From Candidatus Didemnitutus sp. (lineage in GTDB: Bacteria; Verrucomicrobiota; Verrucomicrobiia; Opitutales; Opitutaceae), in the NCBI GenBank assembly GCA_019634575.1, contig JAHCAY010000001.1, positions 1,922,001 through 1,986,000 of the forward strand: 64,000 bases of DNA, read 5' to 3'. The notes below the pieces were generated by a model. The model made no database searches and was not told the origin of the DNA. It worked only from the letters and a program-made list of their open reading frames with translations. The position numbers and the translations under genes are program-made. This document shows, piece by piece, positions 16,486 to 24,902 of the stretch (position 1 is the first letter of the stretch; every line of letters starts with the position of its first letter).

Positions 16486-17565
16486 CTATTTTTTCGGTTC
16501 AGGCCGGAGCTTTTCGACCTGCGCCGCGTAGGCCGCGATGCCGGCGGCGATCGACTCGGCAATCTGCTGGCGGAACTCGGGCTTCGCGACGCGGCGCGCC
16601 TCGTCGTCGTTCGAGAGATAAGCGCACTCGACGAGCACGCCGGGGCAATTGAGCGTGCGCAACACAGCCCAGCGTGCGCGCTTGTAGCCGCGATCGGGCG
16701 TCTCGACGCCGTTCACCATCGCGCGATGCATGGCGAAACCGAGCAGGAGGTTCGCGTGGTCGTAGCGGTTGCCGGGAAACGCACGCGAGGTGTCGTCGTC
16801 GGGCTCGGTCGACGCGGTCGAGAGCATGCCGCGCGGCGTGAAGCTGTAGGTCTCGACGCCACGGATGGATTCGGGCGCGTGGTTGAAGTGGATGCTGACG
16901 AAGAGGTCGGCGAGCGCCTTGTTCGCGAAATCGGCGCGGAGTGGCAGATCAACGCGGGGATTGGAGGAGAAGCGCGTGTCGCCGGTGCGCGTGAGCTTCA
17001 CGCGGTAGCCGCGCGCCGTGAGGAGTTTTTCGACGCGCTTGGCGACGTCGAGCGCGGCGGTTTTCTCGGCAATGCCGACTTTGCGGTTGTCGGTGCCGGG
17101 ATCGGTGCCGCCGTGGCCGGGGTCGAGGACGATGAGGCGCGGCGCGACAGCTGGGAGCTGGCTGGCGAGATCGCCGGGACGGAAGAGCGGCAGGACGGTT
17201 TTCTCGGCGTCCAGCTTGGTGATCCACAGGCTGTCGGCCGAGGCGACGACCGGGCGACCCATGTGGATGCGGACGCCATCGAGATAGAAGTCGCGCTCGA
17301 CGTCCTCGAACACGCAGCGCACCCCTCCGGCGTCGGCGAGCGTGGCTTTCTTGCCGGTGAAGGTGAGCTTCAGGCCGAGTTTTTTCGCGATGACCGTGAG
17401 GTCGACGTAGTCGTCGCCGTAAAGCCGGGCGCTGGGCCATTCGGTGACGCCGAGCACGGCGCCGGGGCGCGTGGGCGCGGCGCGAACGGGCGCCGGGGTC
17501 TGGCGCGCGAAAACTCCGGCGCTCGCAGCGAGCAGCGCGAACGCGGCGGCGAGGACCCGGATCAT
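16486..17565 (-). CDS. N-acetylmuramoyl-L-alanine amidase (Amidase_3)
   Basis: Cleaves the amide bond between MurNAc and the stem peptide of peptidoglycan in the periplasm. Seen: 359 residues with a signal peptide (residues 1-21). An N-terminal stalk-like domain (DDYVDLTVIAKKLGLKLTF and following) is followed by an Amidase_3 domain from about 150. Zinc ligands are the His of DPGHGGTDPG, the Glu of GIAEKTAALD and the His of SIHFNH. The catalytic Glu is in VLVECAYLSN. It lies 28 bases downstream of infC on the same strand and may be co-transcribed with it. Nothing is missing. The exact physiological role (cell separation or recycling) cannot be told from sequence. Confidence 0.92.
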   Translation of the reverse strand: MIRVLAAAFALLAASAGVFARQTPAPVRAAPTRPGAVLGVTEWPSARLYGDDYVDLTVIAKKLGLKLTFTGKKATLADAGGVRCVFEDVERDFYLDGVRIHMGRPVVASADSLWITKLDAEKTVLPLFRPGDLASQLPAVAPRLIVLDPGHGGTDPGTDNRKVGIAEKTAALDVAKRVEKLLTARGYRVKLTRTGDTRFSSNPRVDLPLRADFANKALADLFVSIHFNHAPESIRGVETYSFTPRGMLSTASTEPDDDTSRAFPGNRYDHANLLLGFAMHRAMVNGVETPDRGYKRARWAVLRTLNCPGVLVECAYLSNDDEARRVAKPEFRQQIAESIAAGIAAYAAQVEKLRPEPKK

Positions 17566-17593
17566 GCTCGGCGACGCCGCGGAGCGGCGCGCG

Positions 17594-18259
17594 TCAGGAT
17601 TGAGGCGCGGCGGCGTGATCGCCGTCGGAGCTGGCCGGCTGAGCCGGCGCGGACTCGCGAACGTGATACTTCGGCTTGCGCTTGTTCACCGGGTTCGGCG
17701 TCAGCATGACGTTGATCTGCTTGCCGGTGAGCTTCGGCACGGAGTCCGGGTGGCCCATGGTCTCGAGTTCCTTGAGGGCGCGGTTCATGACGTCGAAGCC
17801 CATCTCGGTGTGCGCCATTTCGCGGCCGCGGAATTTCAGGCGGAGCTTCACCTTGCTGCCCTCGTCGAGGAATTCCTCGGCGTGGCGCACCTTGGTTTCG
17901 AAGTCGTGCTTCTCGATGCGGACGGTGAACTCGATCTCCTTGAGCTTCGTGCCGGCGGGCTTCGAGTGGGCGTGCTTTTTCTGCTCCTCGTAAATGTATT
18001 TGCCGAAGTCCATGATGCGGCACACCGGCGGGACGGCGGCGGATGCGACTTCGACGAGGTCGAGGTTGAACTGCTGCGCGAGAGCGAGGGCCTTCGGCGT
18101 ATCGAGGATGCCGAGCTGGCGGCCTTCGGGGGAGATGACGCGCACCTGGGGGGATTTGATGCGCGCGTTACGCTTGATGTGAGCGTAGGGGTCGTTGTTG
18201 CGGGGAGCGCCGCGATTATAGGGCTGGCGGGTGCCGCCGGAGGAGGAAGGAAGTGCCAT
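17594..18259 (-). CDS. infC: Translation initiation factor IF-3
   Basis: Binds the 30S subunit, keeps subunits apart and proofreads the start codon. Seen: 221 residues. The N-terminal domain holds RNARIKSPQVRVISPEG and PPVCRIMDFGKYIYEEQKK. A helical linker leads to the C-terminal domain with IEFTVRIEKHDFETKVRHAE and LKFRGREMAHTEMG, all diagnostic. The C-terminus is extended by about 30 residues (Pro/Ala/Ser-rich) compared with short IF-3 forms. The start here is an ordinary ATG at 18259, whereas many bacteria use a rare start codon for autoregulation. rpmI and rplT, which usually follow infC, are absent; an amidase gene follows instead. Confidence 0.96.
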   Translation of the reverse strand: MALPSSSGGTRQPYNRGAPRNNDPYAHIKRNARIKSPQVRVISPEGRQLGILDTPKALALAQQFNLDLVEVASAAVPPVCRIMDFGKYIYEEQKKHAHSKPAGTKLKEIEFTVRIEKHDFETKVRHAEEFLDEGSKVKLRLKFRGREMAHTEMGFDVMNRALKELETMGHPDSVPKLTGKQINVMLTPNPVNKRKPKYHVRESAPAQPASSDGDHAAAPQS

Positions 18260-18388
18260 TAATTAGGTTTGCTGAACCGAGTAGGTGGGCCGTCTTTTTG
18301 CCGTGAAGGAGGGTGATGACAACCCCTTTTTGAGCCAGTTGCATCGGGGAACGCCAGAGCTGCGCGTCCGGCCGCGCCCGGCGGACGC

Positions 18389-20242
18389 TCAACGCGGCGC
18401 CGGCAAACAGGCCTGCAAGGCCGCCGCCAGGTCGCGCAACCGCACCGGCTTGGTCAGAAAGTGGCTCATGCCGGCGGCGAGGCAGGCCTCGCGGTTGCTC
18501 GCCCGGACGTTGGCCGTGACCGCGATGATGGGCGGCCGGTCGCCGGGACGCCGGGTGCGGATCAGCCGCGTGGCCTCGATCCCGTCGAGGTCGGGCAACT
18601 GACAATCCATCAGAATCACGTCCCACTCTCCCACCCCCGCTTGGGCGACGGCGCTCGCGCCGTTTTCAGCGACTTCGAAGCGCAGGCCCAGGCGCTGCAG
18701 GTAAAGGCCCATCACCTGGCGATTGGTCGCGTCGTCCTCCACGAGGAGAACCCGGCCGGACAGGCGCGGGAGCGGGCCGTCCGCTTCGTCCTTGGGCGCG
18801 GGAGCCGCAGCCACCACCAGTTGCACGGTGAAACGGAAGATCGAGCCGTGGTTCGGGGCGCTTTCGACCACAATGTCGCCGCGCATCGCCCCGGCGAGTT
18901 TGCGGGAGATAGCGAGCCCGAGTCCGGTGCCGCCGTAGCGCCGGCTCATCGAGCTATCGGCCTGCGTGAACGGCCGGAACAGCCGCGCCTGCGTCGCCGC
19001 ATCCATGCCGATGCCGGTGTCGCTGACGGCAAACTCGAGCATGCAGGATTCGCCCGGCCGCGCCGCCGCCGCGTCCCCGAGCACGCGCACGGCCAGCCGC
19101 ACCTCACCCTCGGGCGTGAACTTGATCGCGTTGCTCAACAGATTGAGCAGCACCTGCCGCACGCGCGTGGGATCGCCCAGCCACAGCACCGGAGCGTCCG
19201 TCGGCAAATCCACCCGCAACACCAAACCCGCCGCCTCGGCCCGCGGCCGCATCGCCGTCGCCACCGCATCCACGAGCCCGCGCAATTCGAACGGCACATG
19301 CTCGAGCTCGAGCCGCCCCGCCTCGATGCGCGAGAAATCCAGCACGTCGTTCAGGAGATCGTGGAGCGCGTTGGCCGAGGCCGAGGCCACGCGGACCATC
19401 TCGAGCTGGCGTGGCGTCATGTCCGCCGAATCGTGGAGCAGCTGGAGCATGCCGATGAAGCCGTTCATCGGCGTGCGGATCTCGTGGCTCATCGTGGCGA
19501 GGAACTCGCTCTTGGCGCGGTTGGCGGCCTGGGCGTTCTCGCTCGCGGCGCGCAGATCGACCTCGACCAGCTGACGGCGCGCCACCTCGTCGCCGAGCGA
19601 GCGGACCAGCGCGGCGTTTTCGTAGCCGAGGCGCAACGTCCCCGCGAGCGTCCGATACTGCTGGATCGCCGCGATCGTCATGTAGACGAGATAAAGCACC
19701 GACATGAACCCGAGACCGAGATTCACCGGCGCGGGAGCGTTCGCGGTGAGGAACCGCATCATCAAAGGCACAACCGACAGGTAAAGATAGCCGAGATTCG
19801 CCGCCGGCACCGGCACGAGCAACCGCGCCGCGCCCGTCGTGAGACCCGCCAGCACGAGCACGATCGCCGTCTGATATTCCGGCGGCACGACCGGATAGAA
19901 AAACCACGCCGACGCGCCCCACAACAGCCCCGCCAGCGCACTCGTGACGACGAAGGCGCTCCAGTTCCACGGCGTCACCGCCCGCATCGGCTCCCGGCGA
20001 AACCAGATCCACAAACCCACCCGCGCGAAATTCACCGCCAGCGCCACACCGAGCCACACGCCCACCGCGAGCGTCGGCAACGCTGTCGTGAGGATGCCCG
20101 CCAGCAACGCCGCGATCAGCGAGCCGACCACCGAACCGACGATCGAGTCGCGAAAAGCGACGCGCACCAGCTCATCGCTGACCTGACGCACCAAGGACTC
20201 GCGGCGATCCGCAGCAGCAGGAGGAAGGGAATGGGTTTCCAC
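18389..20242 (-). CDS. Hybrid sensor histidine kinase with receiver domain
   Basis: Seen: 617 residues from the GTG at 20242. The frame opens at another GTG, 20317, and no ATG is available. Six or so hydrophobic segments fill residues about 35-195 with no recognisable periplasmic sensor domain. HisKA follows, with the phospho-accepting His253 in ATMSHEIRTPMNG, then a HATPase domain (LLNLLSNAIKF, DTGIGMD, YGGTGLGLAIS). The C-terminal receiver domain has VLLVEDDATN and phospho-accepting Asp546 in LMDCQLPDLDG. There is no HPt or DNA-binding domain, so output must go through another protein. It lies upstream of infC on the same strand with a 129-base gap. The signal is unknown; a membrane-embedded sensor is inferred. 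Confidence 0.9.
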   Translation of the reverse strand: METHSLPPAAADRRESLVRQVSDELVRVAFRDSIVGSVVGSLIAALLAGILTTALPTLAVGVWLGVALAVNFARVGLWIWFRREPMRAVTPWNWSAFVVTSALAGLLWGASAWFFYPVVPPEYQTAIVLVLAGLTTGAARLLVPVPAANLGYLYLSVVPLMMRFLTANAPAPVNLGLGFMSVLYLVYMTIAAIQQYRTLAGTLRLGYENAALVRSLGDEVARRQLVEVDLRAASENAQAANRAKSEFLATMSHEIRTPMNGFIGMLQLLHDSADMTPRQLEMVRVASASANALHDLLNDVLDFSRIEAGRLELEHVPFELRGLVDAVATAMRPRAEAAGLVLRVDLPTDAPVLWLGDPTRVRQVLLNLLSNAIKFTPEGEVRLAVRVLGDAAAARPGESCMLEFAVSDTGIGMDAATQARLFRPFTQADSSMSRRYGGTGLGLAISRKLAGAMRGDIVVESAPNHGSIFRFTVQLVVAAAPAPKDEADGPLPRLSGRVLLVEDDATNRQVMGLYLQRLGLRFEVAENGASAVAQAGVGEWDVILMDCQLPDLDGIEATRLIRTRRPGDRPPIIAVTANVRASNREACLAAGMSHFLTKPVRLRDLAAALQACLPAPR

Positions 20243-20350
20243 GCTTACGCCGCGCACGGCGGCACCGTTAACACAGGGGAAATCGCCCCGCTTGTCGACC
20301 AAGTCCGGGCACCGCACCGGCCCGCGCGCCGGCGCGAAGGCGACCGCACG

Positions 20351-20755
20351 CTAGACACTGAAACTCTCGCCGCAGGAGCACGACGCCTTGGCGTTCGGAT
20401 TCGCGAACTTGAAGCCGCCGCCGACCATCTTGTGCGAATAGTCAAGCACCGTGCCCTTGAGATAGAGTGCGGTCTTCGGATCGACGAGCACCGACGCGCC
20501 GGCGGTGCGGACGAGAATGTCGCCGCGCTTCGCGTCCGCCGTGAACCGCAACTTGTAGCTGAGCCCGTTGCACCCGCCACCGGTGATGGCGATGCGGAGA
20601 AAGTCCCCCTGCCGCTCGCGCGCGATCAGCGCCGCGACCTTCGCGCCCGCGTCGGCGGTGAGGCGAACGAGGTTTTCGTTACCCTCGCGCACGCCTTCCG
20701 GCAACGCGCGCGACGCGGCGAGTGAAGCGAGTTGTTCTGGAGCAGTTTCAGCCAT
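20351..20755 (-). CDS. A-type iron-sulfur cluster carrier (IscA/ErpA-like)
   Basis: Carries or delivers Fe-S clusters to apoproteins in the cytoplasm. Seen: 134 residues from ATG 20755, with the three conserved cysteines C62 (GGGCNGLSYK), C126 and C128 (SCSCGESFSV). The C-terminal CxC and a spacing of 64 residues fit the HesB/IscA/ErpA family. The open frame continues upstream to 21214, but that part lies opposite the TIR relic and is unlike the family. No isc or suf genes are adjacent. The many Fe-S proteins in the window (NuoF, G, I) are possible clients. IscA, ErpA and SufA cannot be separated by eye. Confidence 0.9.
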   Translation of the reverse strand: MAETAPEQLASLAASRALPEGVREGNENLVRLTADAGAKVAALIARERQGDFLRIAITGGGCNGLSYKLRFTADAKRGDILVRTAGASVLVDPKTALYLKGTVLDYSHKMVGGGFKFANPNAKASCSCGESFSV

Positions 20756-20879
20756 CGACGCTCCCCACAGAGTCGCGAATTCGCGCCGTGGCAACTGCGA
20801 GCTGCGCCAAGTCGGCCGCATTCGGCATCCCGAGCTTGTCAGCCCCGAAGCGACGCAATACCAAGACTGCGGGCCGACT

Positions 20880-21233
20880 ATGGAGAGTTTCCGATTCGAC
20901 GTATTCCCGAGCCACAGTCCCAAAGAGAAGTCATCCGTCCGTCCGCATGCGAAGCGCCGGCACAAGGACGGGTTCCGCGCTTGGCTCGATGAGCGGGGGA
21001 GCAGGTGCGCCGACGGAAGGATGTCGAGAACCGAAGAAGAGTGCGAACACATGCGCGTGAGTGTGTTCAACGCGTCGGCCAGTTCCTTCGGCGTCGATTG
21101 GGCGAGTTTGAAATCGGGCACGTGTAGGACGGGCCCCTTGCCCTTGGGTGACTCGTCCGGCCAGGAGCAACGCTCCACTTTTCTGCGACCCCAGAACACC
21201 CAGCCTTTCTTCACCGAGGCCTCAGCCCCATGA
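20880..21233 (+). pseudogene. Degenerate TIR domain, stop overlapping the SIR2-STAND start
   Basis: Seen: an open frame of 117 residues whose TGA overlaps the ATG of the next gene (ATGA). Its text aligns without gaps to the start of TIR_2-type domains: FRFDVFPSHSPKEKSSVRP against the usual FDVFLSHSSKDK pattern, then HKDGFRAWLDE against an RLRADGLRVWFDE pattern. Later come EEECEHMRVSVFNASASSFG, VDWASLKSGT and EQRSTFLRP against E-R-R-F-I-P-L-R. Many otherwise conserved residues are replaced (Leu to Pro in the first strand; the W-x-x-x-P-G-D-S stretch has become RGSRCADG), and the domain stops before its last helices. Known: TIR domains are NAD-consuming effectors in STAND-type defence proteins. 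Inferred: an inactive remnant of an earlier effector module. A coupled, still functional small TIR-like protein is the alternative. Confidence 0.6.
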
Positions 21234-24200
21234 ACGCCCCCGCCAATCCCGAAGCGGAATTACGTCAGCGCATCCTTGACCGCAAAGCCGTGCTCGTTGC
21301 GGGCACAGGTGTTTCGATTGCCGCCAGCATCGATCCTGCAACTGGGAAACCTAACCCACAGGCGTCGTGGGTGGGCCTGCTGGAACACGGGCTTCAACAC
21401 GGCTTGAAGATGACCCGCCTCACGCAGCAAGAGGTGGACGCCTATCGCAACCTTCTCCAAGTCGCCCCCACCACCCAGAACTTCATTTCCGTCGCGGCAG
21501 CGGTCACCTCGGCTCTCGGGGGCAGTCGATCAACTATTTTCAGGGACTGGCTCGCCGGCACCGTCGGGAAGATCACTGCACACGATCGCAGCGCCTTGGA
21601 CGCTTTGGACGCACTCCGCCAGCACGGAAATCTCCTCGCGACGACCAACTACGACAGCCTCCTCCTCGGTGCCCGAGCGGATCTCGTCCCCATCAACTGG
21701 ACAGACCGCGATGCTTTTCTTTGCGCCGCGCGCGGTGAGCGGCCGAATTCGGTTATTTTTCTTCACGGCCACTGGGAGAGCCCGGCGTCTGTCGTCCTCG
21801 ACTGGAAATCCTACGAGGAAATCTCGAGAGATGAGAACTACCGCACCGATCTGGTCGCCTTCTGGAAAATGACCACGTGGGTCTACATCGGCTGTGGCGT
21901 GAACGGTTTGAGTGACCCGGATTTCGGACTGCTGTTGGAGCGGCACGGCGAACGAGCGCGCAACGCCGGCCATTGGGACTTCTGCCTCGTCCGGAAAAAG
22001 GATCAGAAGCTTTTTCAAAAGCAATTCGACGACAACAAACTCAATATCTGCGCGGTTCCAATCGGAGCCGAACATACGGACCTACCAAAATTTCTCCGGT
22101 CCTTGCTTCCGGCCCCTGTTGCACCTGTCAACACGGCGACACCCCTAGCCTCCGTCGCCGCGGCTGGTGCAAAGCTTCTCCCCCAGCCCCCCGCCTTCTA
22201 CGCCGAACCCGACTACATCGGCTCGCACAAGTTCGTCGGACGCGCCGCCGAACTCCAAGTCCTCTCCGACTGGGCCAAGCCCGCCGACCCCACGAACCTC
22301 CTCCTCTTCGAAGCCATCGGCGGCAATGGCAAGAGCATGCTCACTTGGGAGTGGACGAAAAACCACGCCCTCGCCGCGCGTCCGGCGGACCGGCCGTGGG
22401 CCGGACGCTTCTGGTATTCGTTCTACGAGCGCGGCGCCATCATGGCCGACTTCTGCCAGCGCGCCCTCGCCTACATGACGGGTCGCCCGCTCGAGGACTT
22501 CGCGAAAAAGAAAACCGCCGACCTAAAGGACGACCTCCTCGCCCAGCTCCATGCCCGGCCTTGGCTGCTCATCCTCGATGGACTCGAGCGCATCCTCGTC
22601 GCCTATCACCGCATTGATGCCGCGGAAGTCCCCGACGAGGAGGCGAACAGTCCCACCGACAAAATCGTCAACCGCAACCCCTGCGACGCCATCCGCGACG
22701 AAGACAACGACCTCCTCCGCGCCCTTGCCGCCGCCGCCCCTTCGAAGCTCCTCGTCAGCTCCCGCCTCACTCCGCGTGTCCTGCTGAATCCCTCCGGCCA
22801 GCCCATCCCCGGCGCGAAGCGCATCACCCTCCCCGGCCTGCGCCCGCCGGATGCCGAGGCGCTCCTGCGCTCCTGCGGCATCGAGGGGAGAAGTGCCGCC
22901 ATCCAGGGCTACCTCACCGCCAACTGCGACAACCACCCGCTCGTCATCGGCATCCTCGGCGGCCTCATCGCGAACTACCTGCCCGCGCGCGGCAACTTCG
23001 ACGCCTGGTCCGCCGCACTCGACGGCGGAGCCGCACTCGACCTCGCCCGCCTCGACCTGATCCAGCGCCGCAACCACATCCTTGAGGCAGCGATCAAAAC
23101 GCTGCCCGACGCCAGCCGCCAGCTCCTCTCCACCCTCGCTTTGCTCACCGACTCCGTGGACTACGAGACGCTCAAAGCCTTCAATCCCCACCTGCCACCG
23201 GAGCCAGAGGAGGTGGAGAAGCCGACGCCGCCGGAGGAACATTGGCGTTGGGAACGGCGGTCCGAAGAGGAGAGACGCAGAATGCAGACACACTACAAAT
23301 CTGTGTCTGCCCAGTGGGAAGAATATCAGAAAGCCGTAAAGGCGTGGGGGGGGTCGGCGGAATTCCGCGCTGCGCCGAAGAAGCTGGAAGCGACCGTCAA
23401 CGATCTGGAGCAGCGCAGTCTGCTGCAATGGGATCGCCGCACGCGGAGGTATGACCTCCACCCCGTCGTCCGTGGCGTCGCCTCGAGCGCGATGGCGGCA
23501 GCGGACCGCGAACGCCACGGTCAGCGCGTGGTGGACCACTTCACCGCCCAACCCCACCGCCCCTACGACGAAGCCGAGACACTGGAGGACGTGGGCAGCG
23601 GCCTGCACGTCGTCCGCACCCTGCTCAAGCTCGGCCACTACCAACAAGCAGCGGATGCCTACACGGGAGACCTGGCTCAGGCGCTTCGAATCAATCTCGA
23701 AGCCTACGTGGAAACCCTGTCGCTGCTGCGTCCTTTCTTTCCAGCAGGCTGGGACCAATTGCCGCAGGAGGTGGACGACGTCACCGCCAGCCGCCTCGCG
23801 AATGAGGCCGCGAGCGCCCTGCACCACTGCGGCGAAGACGAGCAAGCGATCTTGGCCTACGGGGCCAAGATTCGTGGGGACTTGAGGATTGAGAACTTGC
23901 GCTTGGTGCGGGTGCGAACGGGCCTCTGCAACATGTCGGTGCACCTGTGGGCTCAGAACCGACTCGCCGCAAGCGTGCGCGTGCATGCCCTTATCCTCGA
24001 TCTCCCTAGCGTGAACGACAATGCACAGGACATTTTCTGGAATCGGCTCGTCCTTTTCGTCCACCAGTCCCGCCTCGGTCAGTGGCCGGAGGCGATGGCG
24101 ACGTGGCATTTGCTTGATCCCATGGGGCGACAGTGGTCTCGGGCAACCTATCGGGAGGGACGGGCTGAGTTTCGTTTTGCGGAATTTCAATTTTGGCAGG

Positions 24201-24817
24201 GTTGCTTGCGCGAAGAATTTCTCGCCGCTGCCGAAATACTCGCGAACAAAGATCAGGAACGTATCACTCTCCGCGACATCCACCGATTGCGCGGAACTTG
24301 GCGACTGGAGCAGAGCGAATGGGCGTTGGCCGCCGCGAGCTTCACCCAAGCCGTGACAATGTCCCGCGAGGTCAGCCTTGTGGATGAGGAGTCCGAGACC
24401 GGGCTCGCCCTAGCCAAGGTCCATCTCGGCCAGCTCACCCCCGAGGAAGTCCGCAGCGAGGTCCAGCGCCTCGCCCAATTGCGTCGTCCAGCGCATCGCA
24501 CCCTCGCTCTGCTCTGGACAGCGCTGGGCGATCACGACCAAGCCAAGCACCACGCCCTGAAAGCCTACACCTGGGCTTGGGCCGACGGGGAGCCGTTTGT
24601 GAACCGCTACGAACTCACCAAGACCACCGAACTGCTGCACGAGCTGGGCGTTCCCATCCCCAACCTCCCTCCCTACGACTCCACCAAGGATGAGCCCTTC
24701 CCGTGGGAAGCCGACGTCCGCACCGCCATCGAAAAACTGCGTGCTGAAAAGAAAGTGAAGCAAGAGAAATCGAAGAATCGTCGTAAGAGCCCACCGGATA
24801 AACCTGCGAGTCCCTGA
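21230..24817 (+). CDS. SIR2-STAND-TPR protein, candidate anti-phage NTPase
   Basis: Seen: 1195 residues. The N-terminal SIR2-like domain (about 12-290) has VLVAGTGVSIAAS (21-33), TTNYDSLL with N140, FLHGH with candidate catalytic H179, and VYIGCGVNGLSDPDF. A STAND NTPase follows: FVGRAAELQVL (335-345), P-loop IGGNGKSML with K368, Walker B WLLILDG with D450, and LLVSSRLTP (507-515). A winged-helix region covers about 610-770, then helical TPR-like repeats extend to about 1150 and end in a Lys/Arg/Glu-rich tail. Known: SIR2 domains fused to STAND NTPases (for example Avs5) deplete NAD on phage recognition, and the C-terminal repeats act as the sensor. Inferred: abortive-infection defence triggered through the TPR region. 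It is isolated between housekeeping genes and coupled to the TIR relic upstream. Confidence 0.85.
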   Translation: MNAPANPEAELRQRILDRKAVLVAGTGVSIAASIDPATGKPNPQASWVGLLEHGLQHGLKMTRLTQQEVDAYRNLLQVAPTTQNFISVAAAVTSALGGSRSTIFRDWLAGTVGKITAHDRSALDALDALRQHGNLLATTNYDSLLLGARADLVPINWTDRDAFLCAARGERPNSVIFLHGHWESPASVVLDWKSYEEISRDENYRTDLVAFWKMTTWVYIGCGVNGLSDPDFGLLLERHGERARNAGHWDFCLVRKKDQKLFQKQFDDNKLNICAVPIGAEHTDLPKFLRSLLPAPVAPVNTATPLASVAAAGAKLLPQPPAFYAEPDYIGSHKFVGRAAELQVLSDWAKPADPTNLLLFEAIGGNGKSMLTWEWTKNHALAARPADRPWAGRFWYSFYERGAIMADFCQRALAYMTGRPLEDFAKKKTADLKDDLLAQLHARPWLLILDGLERILVAYHRIDAAEVPDEEANSPTDKIVNRNPCDAIRDEDNDLLRALAAAAPSKLLVSSRLTPRVLLNPSGQPIPGAKRITLPGLRPPDAEALLRSCGIEGRSAAIQGYLTANCDNHPLVIGILGGLIANYLPARGNFDAWSAALDGGAALDLARLDLIQRRNHILEAAIKTLPDASRQLLSTLALLTDSVDYETLKAFNPHLPPEPEEVEKPTPPEEHWRWERRSEEERRRMQTHYKSVSAQWEEYQKAVKAWGGSAEFRAAPKKLEATVNDLEQRSLLQWDRRTRRYDLHPVVRGVASSAMAAADRERHGQRVVDHFTAQPHRPYDEAETLEDVGSGLHVVRTLLKLGHYQQAADAYTGDLAQALRINLEAYVETLSLLRPFFPAGWDQLPQEVDDVTASRLANEAASALHHCGEDEQAILAYGAKIRGDLRIENLRLVRVRTGLCNMSVHLWAQNRLAASVRVHALILDLPSVNDNAQDIFWNRLVLFVHQSRLGQWPEAMATWHLLDPMGRQWSRATYREGRAEFRFAEFQFWQGCLREEFLAAAEILANKDQERITLRDIHRLRGTWRLEQSEWALAAASFTQAVTMSREVSLVDEESETGLALAKVHLGQLTPEEVRSEVQRLAQLRRPAHRTLALLWTALGDHDQAKHHALKAYTWAWADGEPFVNRYELTKTTELLHELGVPIPNLPPYDSTKDEPFPWEADVRTAIEKLRAEKKVKQEKSKNRRKSPPDKPASP

Positions 24818-24902
24818 TTCGCGAGAAACTCATGCCCCCATGAGGCGGCACAAGGTGAAGACGCTGCACCGGCCTCTCTCGCGCCCAGCGTGCTGAACGA
24901 CG

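Noticed and set aside
18260..18388. Possible 42-codon leader peptide overlapping the infC start (minus strand)
   Set aside because: The frame exists, but it continues into the infC coding region in another frame, and it has no regulatory codon run or terminator behind it.
20756..21214. Minus-strand N-terminal extension of the Fe-S carrier (287-residue version)
   Set aside because: The family starts near MAETAPEQL at 20755. The extension lies opposite the TIR-like frame and has no related text.
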